Shown one piece after another: positions 1 through 5,740 of a DNA stretch of 6,434 nucleotides. This DNA comes from Thermosulfurimonas sp. (GTDB taxonomy: Bacteria; Desulfobacterota; Thermodesulfobacteria; Thermodesulfobacteriales; Thermodesulfobacteriaceae). How positions within the stretch are numbered: position 1 is the stretch's first letter; each line of letters starts with the position of its first letter. Both the position numbers and the translations under genes were made by a program. Where the stretch lies: NCBI GenBank assembly GCA_015487645.1, contig WFPH01000141.1:1-6434 (forward strand), given 5' to 3'. The notes below the pieces were generated by a model, which saw only the letters and a program-made list of their open reading frames with translations, searched no databases and was not told the origin of the DNA.

Positions 1-1125
1 GGGGGACGGCTGGTGGCCTTTGCCGGGCGGGTGATCGGGGAGGGTGAGCCCAAGTATCTGAATTCCCCGGAAACCCCCATCTATCACAAGAGCCGTATCC
101 TTTACGGGTTGTACGAAGCCCGGCCTTATATTCGCGAGAAAGAAGCCGGCTTGGTGGTGGAAGGCTACTTCGATCTCCTGGCCTTGTGGGAGAAAGGCCT
201 AAGGCACGTGGTGGCCACCTGTGGAACCGCCTTAACGCCCGAGCATGCCCGGGTCCTCAAGCGACTGACTTCCACCTGGTACTTGGTCTTTGACGGAGAC
301 GAAGCCGGCCGCAAGGCCGCTTACCGGGCCCTGGGAGTGTTTTTCCGGGAGGGCGTCTTCCCGCGGGTGGTTTTCCTGCCCGAAGGAGAAGACCCGGACA
401 GCCTGGTCCGAAGATCTGGACGGGAAGCCCTGGAAAGCCTCCTCAGAGAAGCCCGGGAGCCTTTGAGCTTTTTGGTGGAGTATCTGCGGGAACTATATGA
501 GGCCACTCCCGAAGGTAAAAGTGCCATGGTGCGCGAGATTCGGGAGATCCTTTCGGGGATTCCTGACGTGGTGGCCCGCTACGAATATCTGCGCCTGGCG
601 GCCGAAAGACTCGAGGTCCCGGAGAGTTTCCTTCTATCGGTTCGCGGTCTGGATCGGTCTTCCGCCTCACGGACCGAGGCTGGAGATCCCTTCGGCAAAC
701 TCATTCTGCAAACCCTCCTGCATTTCCCTTCCTGCGCGGCGGAATTGAAACGTTTAGGGGTGGAAGAGTTTCTCCAGGACGAAGTCCAACGCCAACTCTA
801 TTTTCGGATCCTGGAGGCCCTCGAAGAGGGATATCAGCCGGAAACCCTTTCTCTGGACGAACCCGAGCTGCAGGCCCTTTTCAGCGAGCTCCTTTTTTCT
901 CCCCTTCCGGAGGAACCGGAGGAGAGAATCTTGGATCAGATTAAAAGGGTCATTTTTCGTAAGCGATTTCAGGAACTGGAAAGGAAGAGACTTTTGGCGG
1001 AGATTCGGGAGGCGGAAAATTCCGGGGAAAGACAAAACCTGGCTAGGCTCTTAAGGGCCTATGCCGAGCTTTGCCAGAAATCCTTAAAATGCCGCGGGGA
1101 GGGGGCCCATGAGTCGTTCTCGTAA
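1..1125 (+). CDS. dnaG: DNA primase DnaG, C-terminal part (5' end outside window)
   Basis: DnaG makes the short RNA primers that start Okazaki fragments and works with the replicative helicase DnaB. The reading frame is open from base 1. The GTG at 13 is an internal codon, since the family motif GRLVAFAGR begins before it. Visible in order, counting base 1 as residue 1: the conserved block PKYLNSPETPIYHK (17-30), then the TOPRIM domain with EGYFD (catalytic Glu54) and the metal-binding DGDEAG (residues 98-103), then PEGEDPDSLVRR. A Leu/Glu-rich helical C-terminal region ends in LARLLRAYAEL, as expected for the helicase-interaction domain. Comparison with E. coli DnaG suggests that about 215 N-terminal residues are missing, including the CHC2 zinc-binding domain; this is a window cut, not a truncation. 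The last 17 bases overlap the start of rpoD, so the two are almost certainly co-transcribed. Confidence 0.96.
   Translation, partial: GGRLVAFAGRVIGEGEPKYLNSPETPIYHKSRILYGLYEARPYIREKEAGLVVEGYFDLLALWEKGLRHVVATCGTALTPEHARVLKRLTSTWYLVFDGDEAGRKAAYRALGVFFREGVFPRVVFLPEGEDPDSLVRRSGREALESLLREAREPLSFLVEYLRELYEATPEGKSAMVREIREILSGIPDVVARYEYLRLAAERLEVPESFLLSVRGLDRSSASRTEAGDPFGKLILQTLLHFPSCAAELKRLGVEEFLQDEVQRQLYFRILEALEEGYQPETLSLDEPELQALFSELLFSPLPEEPEERILDQIKRVIFRKRFQELERKRLLAEIREAENSGERQNLARLLRAYAELCQKSLKCRGEGAHESFS
1098..1102 (+). promoter_or_regulatory. Shine-Dalgarno of rpoD, inside dnaG
   Basis: GGAGG sits six bases before the ATG at 1109, inside the last codons of dnaG. It fixes the rpoD start. The frame has a TAA stop at 1085-1087, so no longer N-terminus is possible. 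Confidence 0.8.
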
Positions 1126-2692
1126 AGAAATACAGGTTTTGGAACAGGAGGGTTTGAGTTGTCTGCGGGAGATTGAAGAGGCTTATGGCTTTGATTCTAG
1201 GCTGGAGGAGATTGAAGAAGAGGGCAGTTTTGATCCCGTCAAGTATTACCTCAAGGATATGGGAGATATTCCTCTCCTTTCCCGGGAAGAGGAGGTCAGG
1301 CTGGCTCGGGAAATCGAGGAGGGAGAAAGACAGGCCGTACGAGCGGTTCTTAAGTTCAAGAGTGCACCTCGACAAATTGGCGAACTTTTCGAGAGGTTTC
1401 TTCGCTGCGAGCTTAGAGTCCGGGAGATTCTCCGGGATGCGGATGAGTTCTCCGACGACCCAGCCGGAGAGGAGGACGGTGGGCTTCGCGATTGGGCCCG
1501 AGAGGTGCAGACCCTCTGTGTACGGATTCTTAAGAACTGGGAGGAGGTCCCGGAAGGCAAAGGGGCCCGGCTTTCTCATTATCGGTCTTTGGGGCGGTTG
1601 CGTGAGGCTTTGGAGAGCCGGCTTTTCGAGAGGCGTCTTTCCCGGAAGTTTATCGAAGGCCTTTGCCGTGAGCCTCTCCAGGTGGGCTGTGAGCTTAAGC
1701 GGGCGGAAAAGGACCTCAAGAACATCGAGGCCTCGGGCTATAGGCTATCCGTCCTGATCCAGCATTTCATCCGCACGGATGGAGACTATGCCCGGGTAGA
1801 AGAAGTGGCCTCCAGGGTAGGCCTTTCGGCGGAAAGATTTCTGGAGTTCCGAGCTCGCTACGAGCGACTTCAGGGTCTTCGTCGAGAGATTCCGCGGCGT
1901 TTTGGGGTCAGTCTTTCTCGCTTTCGTGAAATCCTTTCCGAGATAGAGTCCGGTCTCACGCGGGCTCGGGAGGCCAAAGAGGCTTTGGTCAGAGCCAATC
2001 TTCGACTGGTGGTCTCCGTGGCCAAGAAGTATGTGGGACGGGGGCTACCCTTTCTGGACCTCATTCAAGAAGGCAATATCGGCCTCATGAAGGCTGTGGA
2101 GAAGTTTGATTACCGCCGAGGCTACAAGTTTAGCACTTATGCGACCTGGTGGATCCGCCAGGCCATCACCCGGGCCATCGCCGATCAGGCCCGCACCATC
2201 CGTATTCCGGTCCACATGATCGAGCTCATCAACAAACTGGTGCGCACCTCTCTTCGCTATTATCAGGAGAAAGGCGAGGAACCCACGCCGGAGATTCTGG
2301 CCCAGGAAATGGGGCTTCCGGTGGAAAAGGTCAAAACCATTCTGAAGATTACCAAGGATCCGGTTTCTCTCGAGACTCCGGTGGGGGACGACGAGGATTC
2401 ACTGCTTGGGGACTTCATCGAGGACGAGATGATCCTGGGGCCCCATCAGGCCACCGAGGATCTCTCCTTGGTAGAGGAGGTTCGTAAGCTTCTTTCTCTT
2501 CTTAGCCCCCGGGAGGAGAAGGTGCTCCGGCTGCGTTTTGGGATCGGGGAAAAATACGAACACACCCTGGAGGAAGTGGGTAAGGCCTTCGGGGTGACGC
2601 GGGAGAGGATCCGGCAGATCGAGTCCAAGGCCCTGCGCAAACTCCGCCACCCCCACCGTAGCAAACACCTGAAGTATTACCTAACCTCCTGA
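1109..2692 (+). CDS. rpoD: Primary RNA polymerase sigma-70 factor RpoD
   Basis: RpoD is the housekeeping sigma subunit that directs core RNA polymerase to -35/-10 promoters. The 527-residue product shows region 1.2 (DPVKYYLKDMG onward, about 42-75). A roughly 200-residue charged helical non-conserved region follows (about 76-285). Region 2 has ANLRLVVSVAKKY, the core-binding DLIQEGNIGLMKAV and the -10 reading segment YKFSTYATWWIRQAI, followed by ARTIRIPVHM. Region 3 is at about 388-445. Region 4 (about 447-527) carries the -35 helix-turn-helix LEEVGKAFGVTRERIRQIE and a final LRKLRHP. The near-perfect region 2 motifs and the dnaG linkage mark it as the primary sigma rather than an alternative one. 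The N-terminus is short: only about 41 acidic residues precede region 1.2, so a full region 1.1 is absent. The start is set by the Shine-Dalgarno at 1098 and the upstream in-frame stop. No terminator hairpin follows the gene. Confidence 0.97.
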   Translation: MSRSRKEIQVLEQEGLSCLREIEEAYGFDSRLEEIEEEGSFDPVKYYLKDMGDIPLLSREEEVRLAREIEEGERQAVRAVLKFKSAPRQIGELFERFLRCELRVREILRDADEFSDDPAGEEDGGLRDWAREVQTLCVRILKNWEEVPEGKGARLSHYRSLGRLREALESRLFERRLSRKFIEGLCREPLQVGCELKRAEKDLKNIEASGYRLSVLIQHFIRTDGDYARVEEVASRVGLSAERFLEFRARYERLQGLRREIPRRFGVSLSRFREILSEIESGLTRAREAKEALVRANLRLVVSVAKKYVGRGLPFLDLIQEGNIGLMKAVEKFDYRRGYKFSTYATWWIRQAITRAIADQARTIRIPVHMIELINKLVRTSLRYYQEKGEEPTPEILAQEMGLPVEKVKTILKITKDPVSLETPVGDDEDSLLGDFIEDEMILGPHQATEDLSLVEEVRKLLSLLSPREEKVLRLRFGIGEKYEHTLEEVGKAFGVTRERIRQIESKALRKLRHPHRSKHLKYYLTS

Positions 2693-2707
2693 TTTCTTGA
2701 CAAGAAA
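2693..2707. repeat. Perfect 15-bp palindrome over the tRNA -35 box
   Basis: TTTCTTG-A-CAAGAAA has two perfectly complementary 7-base arms around one central A. It begins on the base after the rpoD stop and contains the whole TTGACA -35 element of the tRNA promoter. The one-base centre makes it a poor RNA hairpin but a plausible site for a dimeric DNA-binding protein. The operator role is inferred; part of the symmetry comes from TTGACA itself. Confidence 0.55.
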
Positions 2708-2724
2708 GGGGGTAAGGCTACACT
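2697..2724 (+). promoter_or_regulatory. Sigma-70 promoter of the tRNA gene
   Basis: A perfect -35 box TTGACA (2697-2702), a 16-bp spacer and a -10 box TACACT (2719-2724, four of six consensus bases) predict a start near 2731-2732. That is about seven bases before the mature tRNA 5' end. The placement is typical for a strong stable-RNA promoter. It would be read by the sigma factor encoded just upstream, and may also drive the two following protein genes by read-through. Confidence 0.8.
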
Positions 2725-2737
2725 AAAGTTTGAAGGT

Positions 2738-2811
2738 GGGCCTGTAGCTCAGCTGGTTAGAGCCACCGGCTCATAACCGGGAGGTCGGAGGTTCGAATCC
2801 TCCCAGGCCCA
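2738..2811 (+). tRNA. tRNA with CAT anticodon, probably tRNA-Ile2 (lysidine), alternatively elongator tRNA-Met
   Basis: A full cloverleaf is visible. The acceptor arms GGGCCTG (2738-2744) and CAGGCCC (2804-2810) pair perfectly. The D stem is GCTC/GAGC with loop AGCTGGTTA. The anticodon loop is CTCATAA (2770-2776) with anticodon CAT at 2772-2774. The variable loop is AGGTC. The T stem GGAGG/CCTCC encloses TTCGAAT. The discriminator is A2811. CCA is not encoded (CCC follows), so it must be added after transcription. C4-G69 and C5-G68 match the acceptor pairs reported for E. coli TilS recognition of tRNA-Ile2, and the CTCATAA loop is common in that tRNA. Many bacterial elongator Met tRNAs carry TTCATAC instead, although E. 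coli tRNA-Met also has CTCATAA. The first anticodon-stem pair (2765/2781) is an A-G mismatch. The tRNA itself is certain; its amino acid is the uncertain part. Confidence 0.95.
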
Positions 2812-2830
2812 CCCTTTTTGTAATTTCAAG

Positions 2831-3631
2831 ATGACGGTCACAGTTGAGGACATATGTGACTATATCGAAAATTGGGCCCCGGCTTCCTGGGCTGAGGACT
2901 GGGATCGAGTCGGACTTCAGTTCGGCTCCCTCAGAGCCCCGGTGGAGCACTTGGGGCTGGCGTTGGAACTCACCCCGGCCGTGGTTTCCTGGATGATCTC
3001 CCAGGGTGTGGACTGCCTGCTGACGCATCATCCGGTTTTCTTCAAGCCCTTGAGGAGATTGCTGGCCGAAGATCCCTGGGAGGGTCTCATTCTGGAGCTT
3101 ATTCGAAGAGGCAAGACCGTAATCTCTTATCACACCAATCTGGACGCCGCTCCTGAAGGGGTTACGGAAGTTCTGGCCGAGGCTCTTGGCGTGCGTTGCG
3201 AGGAGGCTTTGCGTCCGGTGGCTTCAGATTTGCCCGGAGTGGGGCTTGGTCGTCTGGGGGTGTTGCCCGAGCCGCAGAAGGTTTCCGAGATGGCCCGCCA
3301 TCTTTCCCGGATTATACAGTCTCCGGTGGCCCAGGTGGGGGAGGATCGAGAGGTGCGCCGGGTGGCCCTTTGTGCGGGTTCCGGGTGGGATCTTTGGCCC
3401 GAGGTCTTGTCAAAAGGGGCGGAAGTATTTATAACCGGGGAAGTCAAACATCATGCGGCCCGGGAGGCCGAGCTCGCAGGTGTGGGGCTTCTGGTGGCCG
3501 ATCATTTCGCCATGGAGAACTTTTTCTGGAGGCGACTGGTGGAGAGGCTTTCCGGCCGGTTCCCCGGTCTCAAGGTGAGTTTCTTTGAAGATAAAAGCCC
3601 TTTCAGAACATTTTTTATCCAAGGAGGATGA
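2831..3631 (+). CDS. Nif3/YbgI-family dinuclear-metal protein (DUF34)
   Basis: This is a 266-residue member of the Nif3-like family, sometimes annotated as GTP cyclohydrolase 1 type 2 homolog. The family is nearly universal and cytosolic, binds two metal ions and has no settled physiological role. The metal ligands known from E. coli YbgI are all visible: THHP (H66, H67), SYHTNLD (H101, D105) and DHFAMEN (H225, E229), with family-like spacing. The N-terminus TVEDICDYIENWAP...WAEDWDRVGLQ aligns with the usual family start, which supports the ATG at 2831. No convincing Shine-Dalgarno precedes it (TTTCAAG). The gene begins 19 bases after the tRNA and has no clear promoter of its own. The next gene begins one base after its stop. 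Its length is close to that of short family members without the PII-like insert. Confidence 0.92.
   Translation: MTVTVEDICDYIENWAPASWAEDWDRVGLQFGSLRAPVEHLGLALELTPAVVSWMISQGVDCLLTHHPVFFKPLRRLLAEDPWEGLILELIRRGKTVISYHTNLDAAPEGVTEVLAEALGVRCEEALRPVASDLPGVGLGRLGVLPEPQKVSEMARHLSRIIQSPVAQVGEDREVRRVALCAGSGWDLWPEVLSKGAEVFITGEVKHHAAREAELAGVGLLVADHFAMENFFWRRLVERLSGRFPGLKVSFFEDKSPFRTFFIQGG
3621..3627 (+). promoter_or_regulatory. Shine-Dalgarno that sets the GTG start of the zinc-ribbon gene
   Basis: AAGGAGG lies in the last codons of the Nif3-family gene, five bases before an in-frame GTG at 3633. The longest open frame would start at an ATG at 3585, inside the previous gene and without such a site. The GTG is therefore the better start. 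Confidence 0.85.
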
Positions 3632-3632
3632 A

Positions 3633-4385
3633 GTGCGGGAGGAAATCGCCAATCTTATCAAATTACAGGAAATAGACCTGAAGATTCTGGAGATCGAGAG
3701 GCGAAAAAGCGAGCTTCCGGATTCTCTGAAACAGGCGGAGGAAACCCTAGCCAAGAAGAAGGATCAGTTCGAGGAACTTTCCCGAAGACTCGAGGAGGTG
3801 GCCCTCAAAAGGAAGACCGAGGAGGAAGAGCTCGAGGAGGAGTATCAGCGGTTGCGCAAGACCCAGACCCGTCTGATGCAGATCCGGGGAAGTCGGGAAT
3901 ACCAGGCTCTTCTTCGAGAGATCGAGGAGATCAAGAAGGCCAATAAGCAGCGGGAGGAGAATCTTTTAAAGCTTATGGAGGAGCAGGAGAGTCTCAAAAA
4001 AGAGGAAGAGACCCTTCGCCAGGAGATTGAGGAGTTGGAGAAACGGGTGGCCGAGGAACGAGCCCATTACGAGGCCCAGTGTCAGAGGCTAGATGAAGAG
4101 AAGGCCGGATACTTGAAGGAAAGGGAATTTCTGGCCAAGGCCGTGCCCCAGAACCTTCTTTCCCGCTACGAGTTCATCCGCGAACGTCGGGGAGGACTCG
4201 CCATCGTGGCGGTAGAAAACGGCACTTGCGAGGGCTGTCATATGCATATCCCGCCTCAGCTTTTCAACGAACTCCAGCGCGACGACCGCTATTATGAGTG
4301 CCCCCTGTGTCGCCGGCTGATTTACTATAAAAAGATCTATTTCCCGGAGCCCGAGGAGGCCGAGGGCACCCCGCCCGAGGAATAG
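3633..4385 (+). CDS. Coiled-coil protein with C-terminal C4 zinc ribbon (DUF164 / zf-RING_7 family)
   Basis: The product has 250 residues from the GTG start. Residues 1 to about 195 are almost entirely charged Glu/Lys/Arg/Leu heptad-like sequence, a long antiparallel coiled coil. This includes the family segment RGSREYQALLREIEEI (about 85-100). The C-terminus carries a zinc ribbon: NGTCEGCHMHIPPQLFNELQ (C199, C202), then YECPLC (C223, C226). Relatives include Helicobacter pylori HP0958 (FlgZ), a partner of RpoN and flaA mRNA, and chlamydial CT398. In most bacteria the function is unknown, so no specific role is claimed. It follows the Nif3-family gene with a one-base gap, a pairing often seen in bacteria, and is translated from a strong site inside it. 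Its last 49 bases overlap the end of the opposing glycosyltransferase gene. An alternative start at 3585 would add 16 residues. Confidence 0.9.
   Translation: MREEIANLIKLQEIDLKILEIERRKSELPDSLKQAEETLAKKKDQFEELSRRLEEVALKRKTEEEELEEEYQRLRKTQTRLMQIRGSREYQALLREIEEIKKANKQREENLLKLMEEQESLKKEEETLRQEIEELEKRVAEERAHYEAQCQRLDEEKAGYLKEREFLAKAVPQNLLSRYEFIRERRGGLAIVAVENGTCEGCHMHIPPQLFNELQRDDRYYECPLCRRLIYYKKIYFPEPEEAEGTPPEE
4337..4385. other. Tail-to-tail coding overlap of two convergent genes
   Basis: The plus-strand zinc-ribbon gene stops with TAG at 4383-4385, and the minus-strand glycosyltransferase stops with TAG at 4337-4339. The shared 49 bases encode the acidic tail PEPEEAEGTPPEE on one strand and the Ser/Gly-rich tail SSGGVPSASSGSGK on the other. 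Both tails lie outside recognisable domains. Confidence 0.85.
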
Positions 4386-5695
4386 ATGCGCAGCACCCGT
4401 CCCCGGCGATAGAAGGGTTTTATCTCGGCGATAAGCCTGAGACCTTCTTTTCGCGCGGGAAATCCCTCCCGCGTCTCCTCGAGGATGATCCCTGGGGGAT
4501 AGGGCGGGCCCTTAAGCACTGGGATCGGGCCTCCGCGGTAAAAGACAAGAAGATAGTTTTCACGCTTTAAAAAATAGATCCGGGGATAGGAGAGATAGGG
4601 CCGGGCCTTCTTTACCGAGGAAAACCGCAGGGCGTTTCCCTGGATCTCCGCAAGAAGAGCCCCGGTGAGAAGGAGAAGGGAGAGGGCAAGGGCGGCCTTT
4701 GGCAAGAGTTTTTCCCTTTCCGCAAACCATTCCGCAGCCGAGATCGCAAGAGAAACGGCAAAGAAGGGATAAAGGGAAAGGAGATATTTGCTGAACTTGG
4801 CGGCGGTAAAGCTGAGAAGAAAAAGGGGCGTAAACCAGGAAAGAAGCAGAAAGAACCTTCGGGGATCCGAAAGATGAAGTCTTACGAAGGCCCTAATCCT
4901 TAAAACAAGGAGACTTTCCGGGAGAAAACCCAGAAGAAGGGCCCCGGCGTAGTGGTAGAAGGGGTCGCGTTTTCCGGTGGCAAGCCTTCCCATGAGATCC
5001 ACCCGCACGAATTCGGAAAAATCGCCCCCATTAAGTTGCAGGTAGACTGCAAGGTACCAGAGGAGGACCGGAAGCGCGGAAAGAAGGAGCCCTGCCGGAT
5101 GAAGGAGCTTAAGGGCCCTGCGGTCCTTGCGGATCAGGGCGTAGGTGAACGGCGGAGCCAGGGCCAGGAGGATGAAAGGTCCCTTGGTAAGGAGGCCTAA
5201 GGAGAAGGCGAGAAAGGAAAGGAAAAGGGTTTTGCGCTCTCCGGTCTCAAGATATTCGAGACCGAAATAAAGATAGGAGACGAAGAAGAGGGCAAGGAGC
5301 ATCTCCAGTTCCACCCGGTGGGTGAAGAAATAAAAGCGCGGGGCGGAAAGGAGAAAAAGTACAGAAAGAAATGCGGCAAGCCCTCCGGAAAGCTTTTCGG
5401 CCAGGCGAAAGGTGAGAAGGAGCACGGCAAGTGCTGCAAGGAGGGAGGGGAGGCGCAGCACGGGTTCGCTTACTCCCAGGGGGAAGGCCAGCGCCCCTGC
5501 GATCCAGGTGTGAAGCGGGGGTTTGGTGACATAGGGGGCGCCGTTTAGATGCGGAACGAGCGAGTGGCCGAACCTTACGGCCTCCTGCACGATTTCCGCC
5601 CGCCGGGCCTCCTGCACGGAGGTAAGGGGAAGGAAGAGCGGCCCGAGATAGAGAAGGGCCAGGATTACAAAGATAATCTTTTCCCATCTTGACAT
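4337..5695 (-). CDS. ArnT/PMT-type membrane glycosyltransferase (GT-C fold)
   Basis: The protein has 452 residues from the ATG at 5693-5695 and is a polytopic inner-membrane protein. Such enzymes move a sugar from a polyprenyl-phosphate donor to an envelope acceptor; ArnT, which adds aminoarabinose to lipid A, is the best known. Visible are TM1 (about 6-24), the first periplasmic loop with QEARRAEIVQEA (28-39), VPHLNGAPYVTKPPLHTW (47-64), HRVELEMLLALF (126-137), LTKGPFILLALAPP (169-182), and AKFSKYLLSLYPFFAVSLA (299-317). About ten hydrophobic segments precede a soluble tail of about 100 residues. The position of the usual loop-1 Asp (DExRYAE in ArnT) holds Gln, and the adjacent Glu29 is kept. 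A TTG at 5731 would add 12 residues, but it coincides with a -35 box, so the ATG is preferred. Donor and acceptor cannot be read from the sequence. Confidence 0.87.
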   Translation of the reverse strand: MSRWEKIIFVILALLYLGPLFLPLTSVQEARRAEIVQEAVRFGHSLVPHLNGAPYVTKPPLHTWIAGALAFPLGVSEPVLRLPSLLAALAVLLLTFRLAEKLSGGLAAFLSVLFLLSAPRFYFFTHRVELEMLLALFFVSYLYFGLEYLETGERKTLFLSFLAFSLGLLTKGPFILLALAPPFTYALIRKDRRALKLLHPAGLLLSALPVLLWYLAVYLQLNGGDFSEFVRVDLMGRLATGKRDPFYHYAGALLLGFLPESLLVLRIRAFVRLHLSDPRRFFLLLSWFTPLFLLSFTAAKFSKYLLSLYPFFAVSLAISAAEWFAEREKLLPKAALALSLLLLTGALLAEIQGNALRFSSVKKARPYLSYPRIYFLKRENYLLVFYRGGPIPVLKGPPYPPGIILEETREGFPARKEGLRLIAEIKPFYRRGRVLRIYSSGGVPSASSGSGK

Positions 5696-5719
5696 GTGAG
5701 ATACTATATCCCGTAAGCT
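5689..5719 (+). promoter_or_regulatory. Weak candidate promoter for the plus-strand glycosyltransferase
   Basis: A perfect TTGACA (5689-5694) points toward the plus-strand gene. The best -10 match is TAAGCT (5714-5719), with only three of six bases and a long 19-bp spacer. If used, transcription would begin near 5726 with a leader of about 15 bases. It overlaps the opposing promoter, so the two could exclude each other. This is a tentative call. Confidence 0.22.
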
Positions 5720-5731
5720 TAGGACTCCCAA
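5703..5731 (-). promoter_or_regulatory. Predicted promoter for a leaderless glycosyltransferase transcript
   Basis: Read on the minus strand, a -35 box TTGGGA (5731-5726, four of six) is followed by exactly 17 bp and then TATAGT (5708-5703, five of six). Initiation would fall at 5696-5695, on or one base before the A of the ATG start. No Shine-Dalgarno lies at a usable distance, which agrees with leaderless translation. The spacer contains the palindrome TAAGCTTA (5714-5721). Confidence 0.5.
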
Positions 5732-5740
5732 ATCTTTAGG

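Noticed and set aside
13..15. GTG at 13 as the start of the primase gene
   Set aside because: The frame is open to base 1, and the residues before it belong to a conserved DnaG motif, so the gene simply begins outside the window.
1043..1579. Minus-strand 178-codon frame across the dnaG-rpoD junction
   Set aside because: It lies antisense to two confident genes, shows no recognisable domain, and is expected by chance in GC-rich coding DNA.
2815..2819. T5 run after the tRNA as an intrinsic terminator
   Set aside because: No dedicated hairpin precedes it; only the tRNA arms do. The next gene starts 12 bases later, so at most it gives partial termination.
2771..3133. Minus-strand 120-codon frame ending in GFEPPTSRL
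   Set aside because: This ending is the well-known artefact of reading a tRNA T arm backwards. The rest is the antisense of the Nif3-family gene.
3585..3632. ATG at 3585 as start of the zinc-ribbon gene
   Set aside because: It has no Shine-Dalgarno and would overlap the preceding gene by 47 bp. The GTG at 3633 has an AAGGAGG at ideal spacing and fits the family N-terminus.
4454..4473. Stem-loop with 7-bp GC-rich arms (CGCGGGA/TCCCGCG) as a terminator
   Set aside because: No T-run follows on either strand, and it lies inside the minus-strand glycosyltransferase coding sequence.
5247..5687. Minus-strand 146-codon frame inside the glycosyltransferase
   Set aside because: It is a shifted frame rich in Arg, Pro and Ser with no family match. 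The overlapping frame has clear transmembrane segments and ArnT-type motifs.
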